Source: Ruminococcus sp. UBA1409 (GTDB lineage Bacteria; Bacillota; Clostridia; Oscillospirales; Ruminococcaceae). From it: a DNA stretch of 64,000 bases. The number at the start of each line of letters is the position of its first letter. Position 1 is the first letter of the stretch. The stretch lies in the NCBI GenBank assembly GCA_002305045.1, contig DBPX01000016.1:245872-309871 (forward strand). The letters run 5' to 3'. The translations under genes were made by a program, and so were the position numbers. Below the pieces are notes generated by a model, which was not told where the DNA came from, searched no databases, and saw nothing but the letters and a program-made list of their open reading frames with translations. Shown here one piece after another: positions 33,364 to 41,913 of this stretch.

Positions 33364-34854
33364 ATGAGAAATAAAAGACATATTATTATTGCAGTTTTTT
33401 CTGTCCTTATCCTGATTGCGGGAGGGCTTTTTGTCCTTTCTGAATTTAGGGGGCAGGACCTTTCCAAGACAGCTTTACCCTCCGGGCAGGAACCAGGCAA
33501 TATGGATTCCGACGCAGAGGACGCTTCGGACGAACTAAAGACTCCGCCGGATGAAGCTATAAGTCCCGGATCTGCCGTCACCGAGAATACGGAATCTGAG
33601 CCGCTTGAGGAGCCTGACGGCTTAGAAAATCCCGACGGCGAGCCATTAGCTCCTGATGTGGAGGATAACAGTGATGACGCCGACCCCGAGCAGACTGATG
33701 AAAATACTTACTCTGACGGGGATAATAGCTCCGACGGGAATACTGACATCCAGGAGCAGCCGCAGACCCAGTATGAAAGCTCAACCGTCAGAATATGCAT
33801 AGGCGGAGACACCTCGATAGACTCCGAATTTGCGGACGCCGCCAGAAGATGGGGAGTCGATTATCCCTGGAAGGAGGTCAGCCAGGTATTTAACGAGGCT
33901 GATATCTCGGTGGTAAATCTTGAGACCTGTGTGAGCGAAAGAGGCGTCTCGGAGAAAAGAGAGGGCTTTGGCTTCAGGACGCCTCCTGATATGCTTGAGG
34001 GCTTTGTAAACGCAGGAATAGACCTTGTCTGCCTTGCAAACAACCATACAAGAGACTACGGCATGGACGCACTTGTCGATACCTTCAGCCATCTGGCGGA
34101 GTACGGCATAGGCTATTTCGGAGCAGGTCACGACAAGGAGGAGGCTGGAGGTCTCACGGTTAAAGAGGTAAACGGCGTCAAGGTAGGCTTTGCGGGTTGT
34201 AACTACATATATCTTAGCAGCGACTGTGCGGCGGATGTCGGTCATCCCGGCATAAATATGGTCTACAAGCTCGACGACGAGAGGACTGCATGGTTTTTGG
34301 ACCGTGTCAAGGAGTATGACAGCCAGTGCGATGTTCTCATAGTGTTCATGCACTGCGGCACAGAGGAGGTCTTTGATGTCGGGAGCTATCAGAAAAGGCT
34401 GGCAAGAGCCTTAATCGACTCAGGGGCGGACATCGTCATCGGAGCGCATCCCCACACCCTGCAGCCCATCGAGTTCTACAACGGCAAGCCGATTTTTTAC
34501 AGCATCGGAAACCTCATCTTCTGGCATGTGGACGACGAAATCGACGGTCTTACCTGCATTTTTGACATCACCATCGATAAGGACGGCTTCAAAAGCCTTA
34601 GACTCCATCCGCTTTTCATAAAGAACTACAAGGTCTACTATCTTGAAAGAGACGAGGGCAAGTATCCCGCCAGATACGACCAGATTCTTGAGCTTATGAA
34701 CAGTCTTTGCTACGACTACGGCATATATTTTGACGAGCAGGGATATATGGGGCTGATTGACGAGCTGTCCCAGGAGGAAAGGGAGCTGCTTGAAGCCATG
34801 TACACCGAAAATACCGAAAACAATGCAGATGATGTGACGCTAAAGGAGGGCTAA
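33364..34854 (+). CDS. CapA-family metallophosphoesterase-like membrane protein
   Basis: CapA/PgsA-like proteins are surface-facing metallophosphatase-fold proteins linked to poly-gamma-glutamate capsule or polysaccharide assembly. The 496-residue product has an N-terminal membrane anchor (about 6-26), then a long acidic Asp/Glu/Ser-rich linker to about 138. The CapA domain shows ICIGGDTSIDSEF, VVNLETCVSE, CLANNHTRDYG, IVFMHCGTEE and VIGAHPHTLQPIEFYNGKPIFYS within the metal-site order (last motif spans NGKPIFYSIGNLIF). The wide linker suggests reach across the wall. No capsule synthesis genes (capB, capC) are nearby, so a poly-glutamate role is uncertain. A methyltransferase gene starts 1 nt later. 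Confidence 0.9.
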   Translation: MRNKRHIIIAVFSVLILIAGGLFVLSEFRGQDLSKTALPSGQEPGNMDSDAEDASDELKTPPDEAISPGSAVTENTESEPLEEPDGLENPDGEPLAPDVEDNSDDADPEQTDENTYSDGDNSSDGNTDIQEQPQTQYESSTVRICIGGDTSIDSEFADAARRWGVDYPWKEVSQVFNEADISVVNLETCVSERGVSEKREGFGFRTPPDMLEGFVNAGIDLVCLANNHTRDYGMDALVDTFSHLAEYGIGYFGAGHDKEEAGGLTVKEVNGVKVGFAGCNYIYLSSDCAADVGHPGINMVYKLDDERTAWFLDRVKEYDSQCDVLIVFMHCGTEEVFDVGSYQKRLARALIDSGADIVIGAHPHTLQPIEFYNGKPIFYSIGNLIFWHVDDEIDGLTCIFDITIDKDGFKSLRLHPLFIKNYKVYYLERDEGKYPARYDQILELMNSLCYDYGIYFDEQGYMGLIDELSQEERELLEAMYTENTENNADDVTLKEG

Positions 34855-34855
34855 G

Positions 34856-35605
34856 ATGTCATACCAGGACGAAAATGCCAAAACCATAGACCGCTGGATA
34901 GAAGAAGGCTGGGAATGGGGTCAGCCGATAGATCATGATACCTATCTTAGCGCATTAAACGGAAGCTGGGAGCTTCTTTTGACGCCGACAAAGCCGGTCC
35001 CCAAGAGCTGGCTCGGCGAGATAAAGGGAAAAAAGGTGCTGGGACTTGCCTCGGGAGGCGGTCAGCAGATGCCGATTTTTGCGGCTCTCGGCGCCTTGGT
35101 GACGGTATTGGACTACTCCCCTGCACAGCTAAGGTCTGAACAGCTTGTAAGCGAAAGAGAGGGCTATCAAATCAATATCGTAAGAGCGGACATGACAAAG
35201 CCCTTACCCTTTGAGGACGGCGAGTTCGACCTTGTCTTTCACCCCGTCTCCAACTGCTATGTCAAGGAGGTCAAGCCAATCTTTAAAGAATGTGCCAGGG
35301 TCTTAAAGCACGGCGGCAGGCTGCTGTGCGGTCTTGACAACGGCATGAACTTCATAACGAACGAAGAGGAAAGGGAGATTCTTTATTCCCTGCCCTTTGA
35401 CCCTCTTAATGACCCCGAGCTTATGAGGATGCTCCAAAGCGAGGACTGCGGAGTACAGTTTTCACATACCATGGAGGAGCAGATAGGCGGTCAGCTTGAG
35501 GCTGGGTTTATCCTAAAGGATATTTACGAGGATACCAACGGAAGCGGCAGGCTCCACAAGATGAACATCCCCAGCTTTATAGCGACTTTGGCTATAAAGC
35601 CGTAG
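34856..35605 (+). CDS. Class I SAM-dependent methyltransferase
   Basis: A 249-residue Rossmann-fold methyltransferase. Motif I is KVLGLASGGGQQMPIFAALG, followed by VTVLDYSPAQL (acidic ribose-binding Asp), RADMTKPLPFEDGEFDLVFH (motifs II-III region) and RVLKHGGRLLCGL. The N-terminal segment with RWIEEGWEWGQPI is shared by a widespread group of uncharacterised clostridial methyltransferases. There is no membrane segment. It starts 1 nt after the capA-like stop, so translation is probably coupled, though a functional link is not evident. The methyl acceptor is unknown. Confidence 0.9.
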   Translation: MSYQDENAKTIDRWIEEGWEWGQPIDHDTYLSALNGSWELLLTPTKPVPKSWLGEIKGKKVLGLASGGGQQMPIFAALGALVTVLDYSPAQLRSEQLVSEREGYQINIVRADMTKPLPFEDGEFDLVFHPVSNCYVKEVKPIFKECARVLKHGGRLLCGLDNGMNFITNEEEREILYSLPFDPLNDPELMRMLQSEDCGVQFSHTMEEQIGGQLEAGFILKDIYEDTNGSGRLHKMNIPSFIATLAIKP

Positions 35606-35657
35606 CCTGTCCTGGCAATCGTGACATCACCACAATAAAAAAGAAAAGAGGATTAGT

Positions 35658-37199
35658 ATGGAGCTTAAAAACCAGAAGCTTATTATCATCGACTTCGGTG
35701 GACAGTACAACCAGCTCATAGCAAGACGGGTAAGAGAGTGCGGAGTATACTGCGAGGTCCTCCCCTACAAAAAGGCTGATATATCCGCCATAAAGAGCGA
35801 CAGGCCTGTAGCTATAATCTTTACCGGCGGACCGAACAGCGTATATCTTGACAGCTCGCCGACAATATCAAAGGAGATTTTCGAGCTGGGAATCCCGATT
35901 CTCGGCATATGCTACGGTGCACAGCTCATGGCATACTCTCTTGGCGGAAGCGTTAAGAGCGCCCCCACAAGCGAGTACGGAAAGACTAACACCGATTTTA
36001 AGACAGACTCTGTTTTATTCGGCGGGCTGCCGGAAAAATCGGTAACCTGGATGAGTCACACCGACTACATCGCAAAGGCTCCAGACGGCTTCAGGATAAC
36101 CGCCAGCACGCCTGTCTGCCCTGTCGCCGCAATGGAGGACCCCGAAAGAGGTCTTTACGCCGTACAGTTCCACCCTGAAGTCAACCACACCCAGCACGGC
36201 AGCGACATCATAAAGGCGTTTTTGTTTAATGCCGCCAAGTGCTTGGGCGACTGGACGATGGAGAGCTTCGCCGCTACCGCCATCGAGGACATAAGACGGC
36301 GTGTCGGAGACAAAAAGGTGCTCTTAGGACTCTCCGGCGGAGTTGACTCCTCGGTGTGCGCAGCGCTTCTCTCAAAGGCGATTGGAAGCCAGCTCACCTG
36401 CATTTTCGTAGACCACGGTCTTATGAGGAAAAACGAGGGCGACGAGGTCGAGCAGGCGTTCTCCGACTGGGATATAAACTTTGTCAGGGTGAACGCAGAG
36501 GCTCTGTTCCTTGAAAAGCTTGCCGGCGTCACCGAGCCGGAGCGAAAGCGAAAGATAATCGGCGAGGAGTTCATAAGGGTATTTGAGTCGGAGTCACGAA
36601 AGCTAGGGCATATGGATTACCTCGCCCAGGGTACAATTTATCCTGATATTATCGAGTCGGGAGCAGGAGACGCCGCCGTCATAAAGAGCCACCACAATGT
36701 GGGCGGTCTGCCCAAGGACATAGATTTCAAGGAGGTCATAGAGCCTCTTAGGCTCCTTTTCAAGGACGAAGTTAGAGCCTTGGGACTGACTCTTGGACTC
36801 TCCCCCACCCTAGTCTACAGGCAGCCATTCCCCGGCCCCGGCCTCGCCGTAAGGATAATCGGAGAAATCACTAAGGAGCGCCTTGAAATACTCCGCAACG
36901 CTGACTGGGTATTCAGAGACGAGCTTGCAAAAAGCGGCATCGACCGTGACATTAACCAGTTTTTCGCTGTCCTGACCTCAATGCGCTCTGTCGGCGTCAT
37001 GGGCGACGGCAGAACCTATGACTACACCCTCGCTCTCCGTGCCGTCACCACCACCGACTTCATGACCGCCGACTTCGCCCGAATCCCCTACGATGTCCTC
37101 GAACGGTGCGCCTCCCGCATAGTCAACGAGGTCAAAAGCATCAACCGCATCGTCTACGACATTACCACCAAGCCGCCGGCAACTATTGAGTGGGAATGA
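35658..37199 (+). CDS. guaA: GMP synthase (glutamine-hydrolysing)
   Basis: GuaA converts XMP, ATP and glutamine to GMP, the last step of de novo guanine nucleotide synthesis. The 513-residue protein has the class I amidotransferase domain (catalytic Cys in GICYGAQ, His in QFHPEVNHT), the ATP pyrophosphatase P-loop [17 protein letters not shown] and the C-terminal dimerisation domain ending [10 protein letters not shown]. The length and all motifs are complete. RBS AAAGAGG precedes ATG 35658. The 3' end reads GAGTGGGAATGA, a sequence type used as an integration site by genomic islands in many bacteria; the region just after it looks like a scar (see 37200-37546). Confidence 0.97.
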   Translation: MELKNQKLIIIDFGGQYNQLIARRVRECGVYCEVLPYKKADISAIKSDRPVAIIFTGGPNSVYLDSSPTISKEIFELGIPILGICYGAQLMAYSLGGSVKSAPTSEYGKTNTDFKTDSVLFGGLPEKSVTWMSHTDYIAKAPDGFRITASTPVCPVAAMEDPERGLYAVQFHPEVNHTQHGSDIIKAFLFNAAKCLGDWTMESFAATAIEDIRRRVGDKKVLLGLSGGVDSSVCAALLSKAIGSQLTCIFVDHGLMRKNEGDEVEQAFSDWDINFVRVNAEALFLEKLAGVTEPERKRKIIGEEFIRVFESESRKLGHMDYLAQGTIYPDIIESGAGDAAVIKSHHNVGGLPKDIDFKEVIEPLRLLFKDEVRALGLTLGLSPTLVYRQPFPGPGLAVRIIGEITKERLEILRNADWVFRDELAKSGIDRDINQFFAVLTSMRSVGVMGDGRTYDYTLALRAVTTTDFMTADFARIPYDVLERCASRIVNEVKSINRIVYDITTKPPATIEWE

Positions 37200-37300
37200 G
37201 GCAAAGTGGTTTTTGAGTAGTCCAAAAAACCTTGATATTACAAGGATTTTCGGCTCTCGCAATTTGAAAAAATCAGCGAAAAACGCTCGTTGATACCAAA
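37200..37300. other. Possible integration scar after guaA
   Basis: Immediately after the guaA stop there is non-coding sequence containing a hairpin (CCTTGATATTACAAGG, 37232-37247) and a near-tandem direct repeat of TTGATACCA (37290-37298 and 37301-37309). No integrase is left. The 3' end of guaA is a known island integration hotspot, so this may mark an old insertion and excision. A second copy of the guaA tail was not found in the window. Confidence 0.3.
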
Positions 37301-37546
37301 TTGATACCACCATCAGATATAAGAACCGCCGAGGATACAGCGGCGGACAGATTTGTCTTTGCCCTGGGCGAGCTGTGCAGCGCCCTTGATGTCCCGACGG
37401 TAGGCGGCTACAACATCCCGAGACAGGAATATATGTCAAGCCTTGACAAGATGGCTGACGACGCCATAGCAAGCGGCAGTCCCTCTAACACACAAAAGCT
37501 CCTCACCAAGGAGGATATCATAAATATTTACAGGTCGGTATACTGA
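37301..37546 (+). pseudogene. C-terminal fragment of an iron-containing alcohol dehydrogenase
   Basis: About 75 codons resemble the C-terminus of group III Fe-dependent alcohol dehydrogenases: ALDVPTVGGYNIPRQEY, DKMADDAIASGSPSNT and the terminal TKEDIINIYRSVY. The nucleotide- and metal-binding parts are missing. The frame is open upstream into the direct repeats at 37290-37309 without a credible start or ribosome binding site. It appears to be a gene remnant cut off by whatever rearranged the guaA 3' flank. The exact family assignment rests on the C-terminal signature only. Confidence 0.6.
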
Positions 37547-37641
37547 CCCAACAGGAGCCGTCGCACAGGCAAGAAGGCTTCTTTGGGCGGGTTATTCAAG
37601 GCTTTGCTCCTGGACTCCCCTGCCCGTAACGGTATAAAAAG

Positions 37642-37686
37642 CTGCTCGAAAAGAAACTACAGCGTTTGTTTTCGGGCAGTATTTTT
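37642..37686 (+). terminator. Terminator-like hairpin
   Basis: CTGCTCGAAAA (37642-37652) pairs with TTTTCGGGCAG (37669-37679), one wobble, followed by TATTTTT. It could end readthrough from guaA or the remnant gene. Confidence 0.65.
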
Positions 37687-37823
37687 GCTATGCAAAAGCA
37701 TAGCAAAACTTTGAGATGTGCCATTTCCTCGCCCCTTCGGGGCAACTGGAAATGATGCGCAAAAACTTCATGCGCCGCAGGTTTTTGTCCCTCATCGTAG
37801 TGCGCCGTGGCGCATGAAGTTTT
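37684..37823. other. Cluster of inverted repeats in a gene-free stretch
   Basis: Three hairpins follow one another: TTTTGCTATGC/GCATAGCAAAA (about 37684-37709); CATTTCC...GGAAATG with an inner GCCCC/GGGGC (about 37722-37755); and a perfect 15-bp inverted repeat with arms at 37762-37776 and 37809-37823 (AAAACTTCATGCGCC type) enclosing 32 nt. The region 37547-37881 has no convincing gene. It may be a non-coding RNA, a repeat element or paired terminators for convergent genes. Confidence 0.55.
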
Positions 37824-37881
37824 ATGCCATGATACCCTGCCGCAGACAACACCGTTTATTTCCTTGAATGTCAGTATTACA

Positions 37882-38232
37882 TCAGATGAATATGTACCCT
37901 AGGGCTATCAGCAGCTTGATATCTGCGCCGTTTTTATAGAGCATAAAGATGATAAGAAGCAAAAGAAGCCTGTCGGCGTCAAGCTCGAAGCTATCCCCCA
38001 GTATATCTCTTAAAAACCCGAGAGGTCCTGCGGATAAAGGCTCTCTTTTGTTATCTCCAGCATGGTTTTTTTCGGCTCCCGATAAGGCTCCTCCCGGCAA
38101 GGGAGTGCTGCCGCTTTTAGCCTGATTATCCCCCACCACGGCACGGGACCTTCTTTGCATCTCACGCAGGCGGGAAAGAGCCTCCTCCTGCATTCTTCCG
38201 AACTCCGGGCTGTCAGGGCTAAAGGATGCCAA
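37882..38232 (-). CDS. Small protein with C-terminal hydrophobic segment, unknown function
   Basis: The 116-residue protein has a charged helical N-terminus (EFGRMQEEALSRLREMQRRSR), a Pro/Gly/Ser-rich linker and a C-terminus GFLRDILGDSFELDADRLLLLLIIF...LLIALGYIFI with one or two short hydrophobic helices. It ends almost at the membrane segment, suggesting a tail-anchored protein. It overlaps the preceding gene (38219-38587) by 14 nt and is the third gene of a three-gene minus-strand operon. Similar small proteins seem to be conserved in Clostridia, but I cannot assign a function. Confidence 0.75.
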   Translation of the reverse strand: MASFSPDSPEFGRMQEEALSRLREMQRRSRAVVGDNQAKSGSTPLPGGALSGAEKNHAGDNKREPLSAGPLGFLRDILGDSFELDADRLLLLLIIFMLYKNGADIKLLIALGYIFI

Positions 38233-38587
38233 GACCGTCGCCTCCTAAAAGCCCGCTCTTTGTTATAAGCGGAAGAAGATTTATCATCTTTAAAAGCCTG
38301 ACTGCGCTGTCGGCCCGCTTTCTCCTAGCCTCGCCGAGAAGCGGTCTGAGCGCCCTTATCAGCCTTATGTTTTCATCCTCCTCGATGCTTCCCTCCAAGC
38401 CCTTGGCAAGGCTTATAAGCCCGGATATGTCAGGACTTCCCTCTCCCGGCTGACCTTTAGCCTCGGGCTGGCTCGCAGGAGGCGTGCTGTCGGCAGGCAG
38501 ACCAAGCATCGAGGCAAGCTCCTCTATCTGCTTCATGCTCTTTTCATCGCTTAGTATACTGCTCAGCCGCTGTGCTAGGTCCTCCAT
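38219..38587 (-). CDS. Small helical protein of unknown function
   Basis: 122 residues: an N-terminal helix (LAQRLSSILSDEKSMKQIEELASML), a low-complexity Pro/Gly/Glu linker (about 32-52), and a C-terminal helical part with EARRKRADSAVRLLKMINLLPLI and a Gly/Leu-rich tail. There are no catalytic motifs, Cys residues or signal peptide. It is the middle gene of the operon with 38610-38846 and 37882-38232, overlapping the latter. The helical, linker-containing design suggests a scaffold or oligomerising protein. This is description only. Confidence 0.75.
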   Translation of the reverse strand: MEDLAQRLSSILSDEKSMKQIEELASMLGLPADSTPPASQPEAKGQPGEGSPDISGLISLAKGLEGSIEEDENIRLIRALRPLLGEARRKRADSAVRLLKMINLLPLITKSGLLGGDGLGIL

Positions 38588-38609
38588 GCCGACTCACTCC
38601 CTTCTACAT

Positions 38610-38846
38610 TTATCCGAATAGCTTTTTCATAAGCTCCTTTGCCTGCGGACTTGACAGCACCGCCTGAGCCGTCACGGGATTTGAAAGCGCAGCGGTGAGC
38701 TTTTTTGCCTCAGAGCCTGGAAGAGTGCCAAGCAGCCTGTCAAAGGTGCCTGCCGACAGCTCGGACCTAAGCTTGGTCTCGCTGACTCCCAGCTTCTGGG
38801 ACGCCGCCTTCAAAAGATAGTCTATCTGATTTTGATTTAGCTCCAT
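38610..38846 (-). CDS. 78-residue helical protein of unknown function
   Basis: A short, fully helical-looking protein beginning MELNQNQIDYLLKAASQKLG, with a middle LSAGTFDRLLGTLPGSEAKKLTAAL and C-terminus SSPQAKELMKKLFG (quoted in pieces). It is the first gene of a three-gene operon; the ATG is 7 nt after GAGGG. No known domain is recognised. The three genes are in tight succession (gaps of 22 nt and an overlap of 14 nt), so their products probably act together. Confidence 0.75.
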   Translation of the reverse strand: MELNQNQIDYLLKAASQKLGVSETKLRSELSAGTFDRLLGTLPGSEAKKLTAALSNPVTAQAVLSSPQAKELMKKLFG

Positions 38847-38863
38847 ATTTATCCCTCCATCTA

Positions 38864-38892
38864 TTGAAAAATGCTGTAAAATGTGATATGAT
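38864..38892 (+). promoter_or_regulatory. Promoter of the phosphoesterase gene
   Basis: TTGAAA (38864-38869), a 17-nt spacer and TATGAT (38887-38892) lie about 27 nt upstream of the GTG start at 38920. Confidence 0.65.
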
Positions 38893-38919
38893 GATAAAAA
38901 GATTTGGAGATGCTTATTT

Positions 38920-39399
38920 GTGAGGATTATTGCTTTTTCGGACGGTCACGGTAATACCGGGGCAGTAAAGAAGCTTATCAGCTCGACCCGCAGCACCACC
39001 GACCTGTACATCTTCCTTGGAGACGGCAGCCGGGATATCGACAGAGCCGGCGAGGAGCTTGAAGGCGTCAGGCTGCTGAAGGTCAGAGGGAACTGCGACT
39101 TTTCCATCTCCTCGCCTGACACTGCCGTCACCGAGGTTTTGGGCTATAAAATCATCTACACCCACGGACATACCCATGGCATAAAATACGATACCGCCGG
39201 GCTTGAGAGGCTCGCCTTCCAGAACGGTGCGGCTGCCGTGCTGTTCGGGCATACCCATGTCAGGGAGTGCCTTTACAGAAACGGAGTCTATTACATAAAC
39301 CCGGGAAGCATCGCCCTCCCAAGAGACGGCATGCCGCCCTCCTATGCCGCCATCGACATAATCCCTGCCGGTATAATGGTGACTCATGCCGAGCTGTAG
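38920..39399 (+). CDS. YfcE/MJ0936-family metallophosphoesterase
   Basis: A 159-residue cytoplasmic calcineurin-fold phosphodiesterase. The dinuclear metal-site motifs are all visible: FSDGHGN (Asp-x-His), FLGDGSRD, RGNCD, YTHGHTHG and FGHTHVRE, then NPGSIALPRD. Members of this family hydrolyse phosphodiesters such as bis-pNPP or cyclic nucleotides; the physiological substrate is often unknown. The start is GTG 38920 (MRIIAFSDG), with GGAGATG upstream. It has its own promoter. The gene is diverged from the three-gene unknown operon, and no shared role is evident. Confidence 0.92.
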   Translation: MRIIAFSDGHGNTGAVKKLISSTRSTTDLYIFLGDGSRDIDRAGEELEGVRLLKVRGNCDFSISSPDTAVTEVLGYKIIYTHGHTHGIKYDTAGLERLAFQNGAAAVLFGHTHVRECLYRNGVYYINPGSIALPRDGMPPSYAAIDIIPAGIMVTHAEL

Positions 39400-39471
39400 T
39401 CCGCCCTCTTAATCATTATATTCTGCTAATCAAAACTGTTTACTAAAAGATATTGAAAGGATGCTGTTATT

Positions 39472-40167
39472 ATGCTGGAAAAACTGAAAAAGGAAGTCTA
39501 CGAGGCAAATATGCTGCTGCCGAGGTACGGTCTTATCACCTTTACCTGGGGCAATGTCTCGGGAATCGACCGTGAGCTTGGTCTTGTCGTAATCAAGCCC
39601 TCGGGAGTCGAGTACGATGAGATGAAGCCGGAGGATATGGTGGTTGTAGACCTCGAGGGCAGGGTCGTAGAGGGCGATTTGAACCCCTCCTCAGACACTC
39701 CAACACACATTGAGTTCTACAAGGCGTTTCCAAACATAGGCGGAGTTACCCACACCCACTCCACCAACGCCGTATGCTTTGCACAGGCGGGCAGGGGAAT
39801 CCCTCCGCTCGGCACGACTCACGGCGACTATTTCTACGGCGAGATTCCCTGCACAAGGAAGATGACTCCCGAGGAGATTTCTGGTGAGTATGAGAAGAAC
39901 ACGGGTCTTGTCATAGTAGAGACCTTCAAGGACCTCGACCCGGACGCCATCCCGGCAGTTTTGGTACACTCGCACGGTCCCTTTACATGGGGTAAGGACC
40001 CTGTAGACTCCGTTCACCACTCCGTCATACTTGAGGAGTGCGCTAAGATGGCTATGGGAGCCTTCGCACTCAACCCCGGGCTGAGCCGTATGCAGCAGGA
40101 GCTTCTTGACAAGCATTATCTTAGAAAGCACGGCAAGAACGCCTACTATGGTCAGAAGAAAAAATAG
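39472..40167 (+). CDS. araD: L-ribulose-5-phosphate 4-epimerase
   Basis: AraD converts L-ribulose 5-phosphate to D-xylulose 5-phosphate, completing arabinose catabolism into the pentose phosphate pathway. The 231-residue class II aldolase-fold protein has the zinc-site motif THTHST, the second His motif [29 protein letters not shown] with TWGNVSG for phosphate binding, and the C-terminal [12 protein letters not shown] that is typical of true AraD rather than fuculose aldolases. araA and araB are not adjacent. It would consume arabinose freed by GH43-type enzymes. AAAGGATG lies before the ATG. Confidence 0.93.
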   Translation: MLEKLKKEVYEANMLLPRYGLITFTWGNVSGIDRELGLVVIKPSGVEYDEMKPEDMVVVDLEGRVVEGDLNPSSDTPTHIEFYKAFPNIGGVTHTHSTNAVCFAQAGRGIPPLGTTHGDYFYGEIPCTRKMTPEEISGEYEKNTGLVIVETFKDLDPDAIPAVLVHSHGPFTWGKDPVDSVHHSVILEECAKMAMGAFALNPGLSRMQQELLDKHYLRKHGKNAYYGQKKK

Positions 40168-40181
40168 CTAAGATGATAAAA

Positions 40182-40210
40182 AGGTCCGCCCCTTTACATG
40201 GGACGGACCT
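40182..40210. terminator. Terminator between araD and the DUF1846 gene
   Basis: AGGTCCG (40182-40188) pairs with CGGACCT (40204-40210), extended by CCC/GGG. The minus strand has TTTTT after the stem, so it mainly ends the DUF1846 gene (40216); the plus strand tail is weaker (ATTAATT). Confidence 0.75.
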
Positions 40211-40215
40211 ATTAA

Positions 40216-41700
40216 TTATCCGTGGTAGAGATTCTTCGACTGATAAACCGGCTCGCAGGTGACATTGACTCCCAGCTTCTTAAAGGTCTTTTGGTCAACA
40301 GAGGAAAGAATCACGCTTGAGTGGACCTCCGAGCCTTTCAGGTTTTTAAGCTGGTCCATGGCAAGCTGTGCCGTGGGATTTGTGGCGGCGCATATGCTAA
40401 GAGCTAGCAGGACCTCGTCGGTATGAAGCCTTGGGTTTTCATTTCCCAGATGGTCCACCTTGAGCCTTTGTATCGGCTCTATCACAACAGGAGAGATAAG
40501 CATGATATCGTCCGCTATCCCTGCCAGCTCTTTGAGGGAGTTGAGCAGCAGAGCGGCGCAGCAGCCGAGAAGCTTTCCCGTCCTGCCGGTGAGGATTTTA
40601 CCGTTTGGGAGCTCTATCGCTGCGGCAGACTCCCCTGTCAGCCTGGCCTTATTTATTGCAGGCTCGACCACCCTTCTCTCGCCGAGCTTTATGTTAGCCT
40701 TTTTCATTATCAGCTCGATTTTCATAAGCTCATCGTCTCCCGCCTCGCCTCTGACTCTGCGGCAGACTGCCGAGTAGTATCTTCTTATTATTTCCTGGCG
40801 GGACGCCCTGACGCAGACATCATCGTCCACAATGCAAAAGCCCGCCATATTGACTCCCATATCCGTGGGCGACTTGTAGGGAGAGCTGCCCAAAATCATG
40901 TCGAACATCGCATTGAGCACCGGGAAGGACTCGATGTCCCGATTGTAGTTTACAGCCGGCTGACCGTAAGCCTCCAGATGGTAGGGGTCTATCATATTAA
41001 TATCGTTTAAGTCCGCCGTCGCCGCCTCGTAAGCCGAGTTGACGGGGTGGTTTAAGGGTATATTCCAGATGGGGAAGGTCTCAAACTTTGCATATCCTGC
41101 GCATATTCCCCTTTTATGGTCGTGATACAGCTGGGAAAGGCAGGCTGCCATCTTGCCGCTTCCGGGTCCCGGAGCGGTGACGACGATAAGCTCCCTTGTA
41201 GTCTCGATATAATCGTTCTTGCCGTAGCCCTGCTCGCTTATAACCATGTCAAGCTCTCTGGGATAGCCTTCAATCTCGTAATGCCTGTAGACCCTTATCC
41301 CCTGCTCGGTGAGCCTTCTTTCAAAAGCCTGAACCGCCGGCTGGTTGTTATACATCGACAGAACAACGCTCCCGACATAAAGCCCGTAGTTGCGAAAAGC
41401 GTCGATAAGCCTTAAAACATCCATGTCGTAGGTTATCCCGATGTCAAGACGGACCTTGCTCTTTTCTATATCCACAGAGTTTATAACTATGACTATCTCC
41501 GCACGGTCCCTTAGCTGAAGGAGCATCTTCAGCTTGGAATCTGGCAGGAAGCCGGGCAGCACCCTTGCCGCATGATAATCGTCAAAAAGCTTGCCTCCAA
41601 ACTCTAAATAGAGCTTGCCGCCGAACTGCTTTATCCTCTTTTCTATATGCTCGGACTGCAAAGCAAGGTATTTTTCGTTGTCAAAGCCCGCCTCTAGCAT
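40216..41700 (-). CDS. DUF1846 family protein
   Basis: A 494-residue conserved cytoplasmic protein of the DUF1846 family, whose function is uncharacterised. Visible landmarks are GFDNEKYLALQSEHI near the start, KLYLEFGGKLFDDYHAARVLPGF, and VVTAPGPGSGKMAACLSQLY, which resembles a nucleotide-binding loop. Further conserved blocks are ETFPIWNIPLNHPVN, ATADLNDINMIDPYH and GVNMAGFCIVDD. The start is ATG 41700, preceded by GGGGGAAA; an upstream ATG at 41730 has no such support. It is monocistronic between its own promoter (41772-41800) and terminator. The P-loop-like sequence suggests nucleotide use, but no activity is established. Confidence 0.92.
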   Translation of the reverse strand: MLEAGFDNEKYLALQSEHIEKRIKQFGGKLYLEFGGKLFDDYHAARVLPGFLPDSKLKMLLQLRDRAEIVIVINSVDIEKSKVRLDIGITYDMDVLRLIDAFRNYGLYVGSVVLSMYNNQPAVQAFERRLTEQGIRVYRHYEIEGYPRELDMVISEQGYGKNDYIETTRELIVVTAPGPGSGKMAACLSQLYHDHKRGICAGYAKFETFPIWNIPLNHPVNSAYEAATADLNDINMIDPYHLEAYGQPAVNYNRDIESFPVLNAMFDMILGSSPYKSPTDMGVNMAGFCIVDDDVCVRASRQEIIRRYYSAVCRRVRGEAGDDELMKIELIMKKANIKLGERRVVEPAINKARLTGESAAAIELPNGKILTGRTGKLLGCCAALLLNSLKELAGIADDIMLISPVVIEPIQRLKVDHLGNENPRLHTDEVLLALSICAATNPTAQLAMDQLKNLKGSEVHSSVILSSVDQKTFKKLGVNVTCEPVYQSKNLYHG

Positions 41701-41771
41701 GATGATTTCCCCCAAAACAAATAAGTTCACGGACCCTAAGCTCTGACTGCCGATAATCCGCCATGAATCTT

Positions 41772-41800
41772 ATTATAGCACTAAAGGTCGAATCTTGCAA
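41772..41800 (-). promoter_or_regulatory. Promoter of the DUF1846 gene
   Basis: The minus strand has TTGCAA (41800-41795), a 17-nt spacer and TATAAT (41777-41772), about 75 nt before the start. dpaA diverges on the other side; a weak sporulation-type match (CACC, 16 nt, CATATATTG, about 41836-41864) is too uncertain to call. Confidence 0.7.
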
Positions 41801-41913
41801 TATATAAATATTTTAATCTTTAGTGCGGCAGGATACACCCCTTTTGTCTGATATACATATATTGTTATATACCGGCTTTCAATCTTACACAGCGTTTATG
41901 ATAGGGTATTGAT

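Noticed and set aside
37200..37300. Intact integrase or second attachment site next to guaA
   Set aside because: No recombinase motifs (Arg-His-x-x-Arg-Tyr order) and no second copy of the guaA tail were seen in the window.
40423..41010. 195-codon plus-strand frame inside the DUF1846 gene
   Set aside because: Shadow of a conserved gene on the other strand; composition unlike a real protein.
41836..41864. Sigma-K type promoter for dpaAB (CACC, 16 nt, CATATATTG)
   Set aside because: Only a partial match to the consensus; AT-rich sequence makes chance likely, so it is not listed as a feature.
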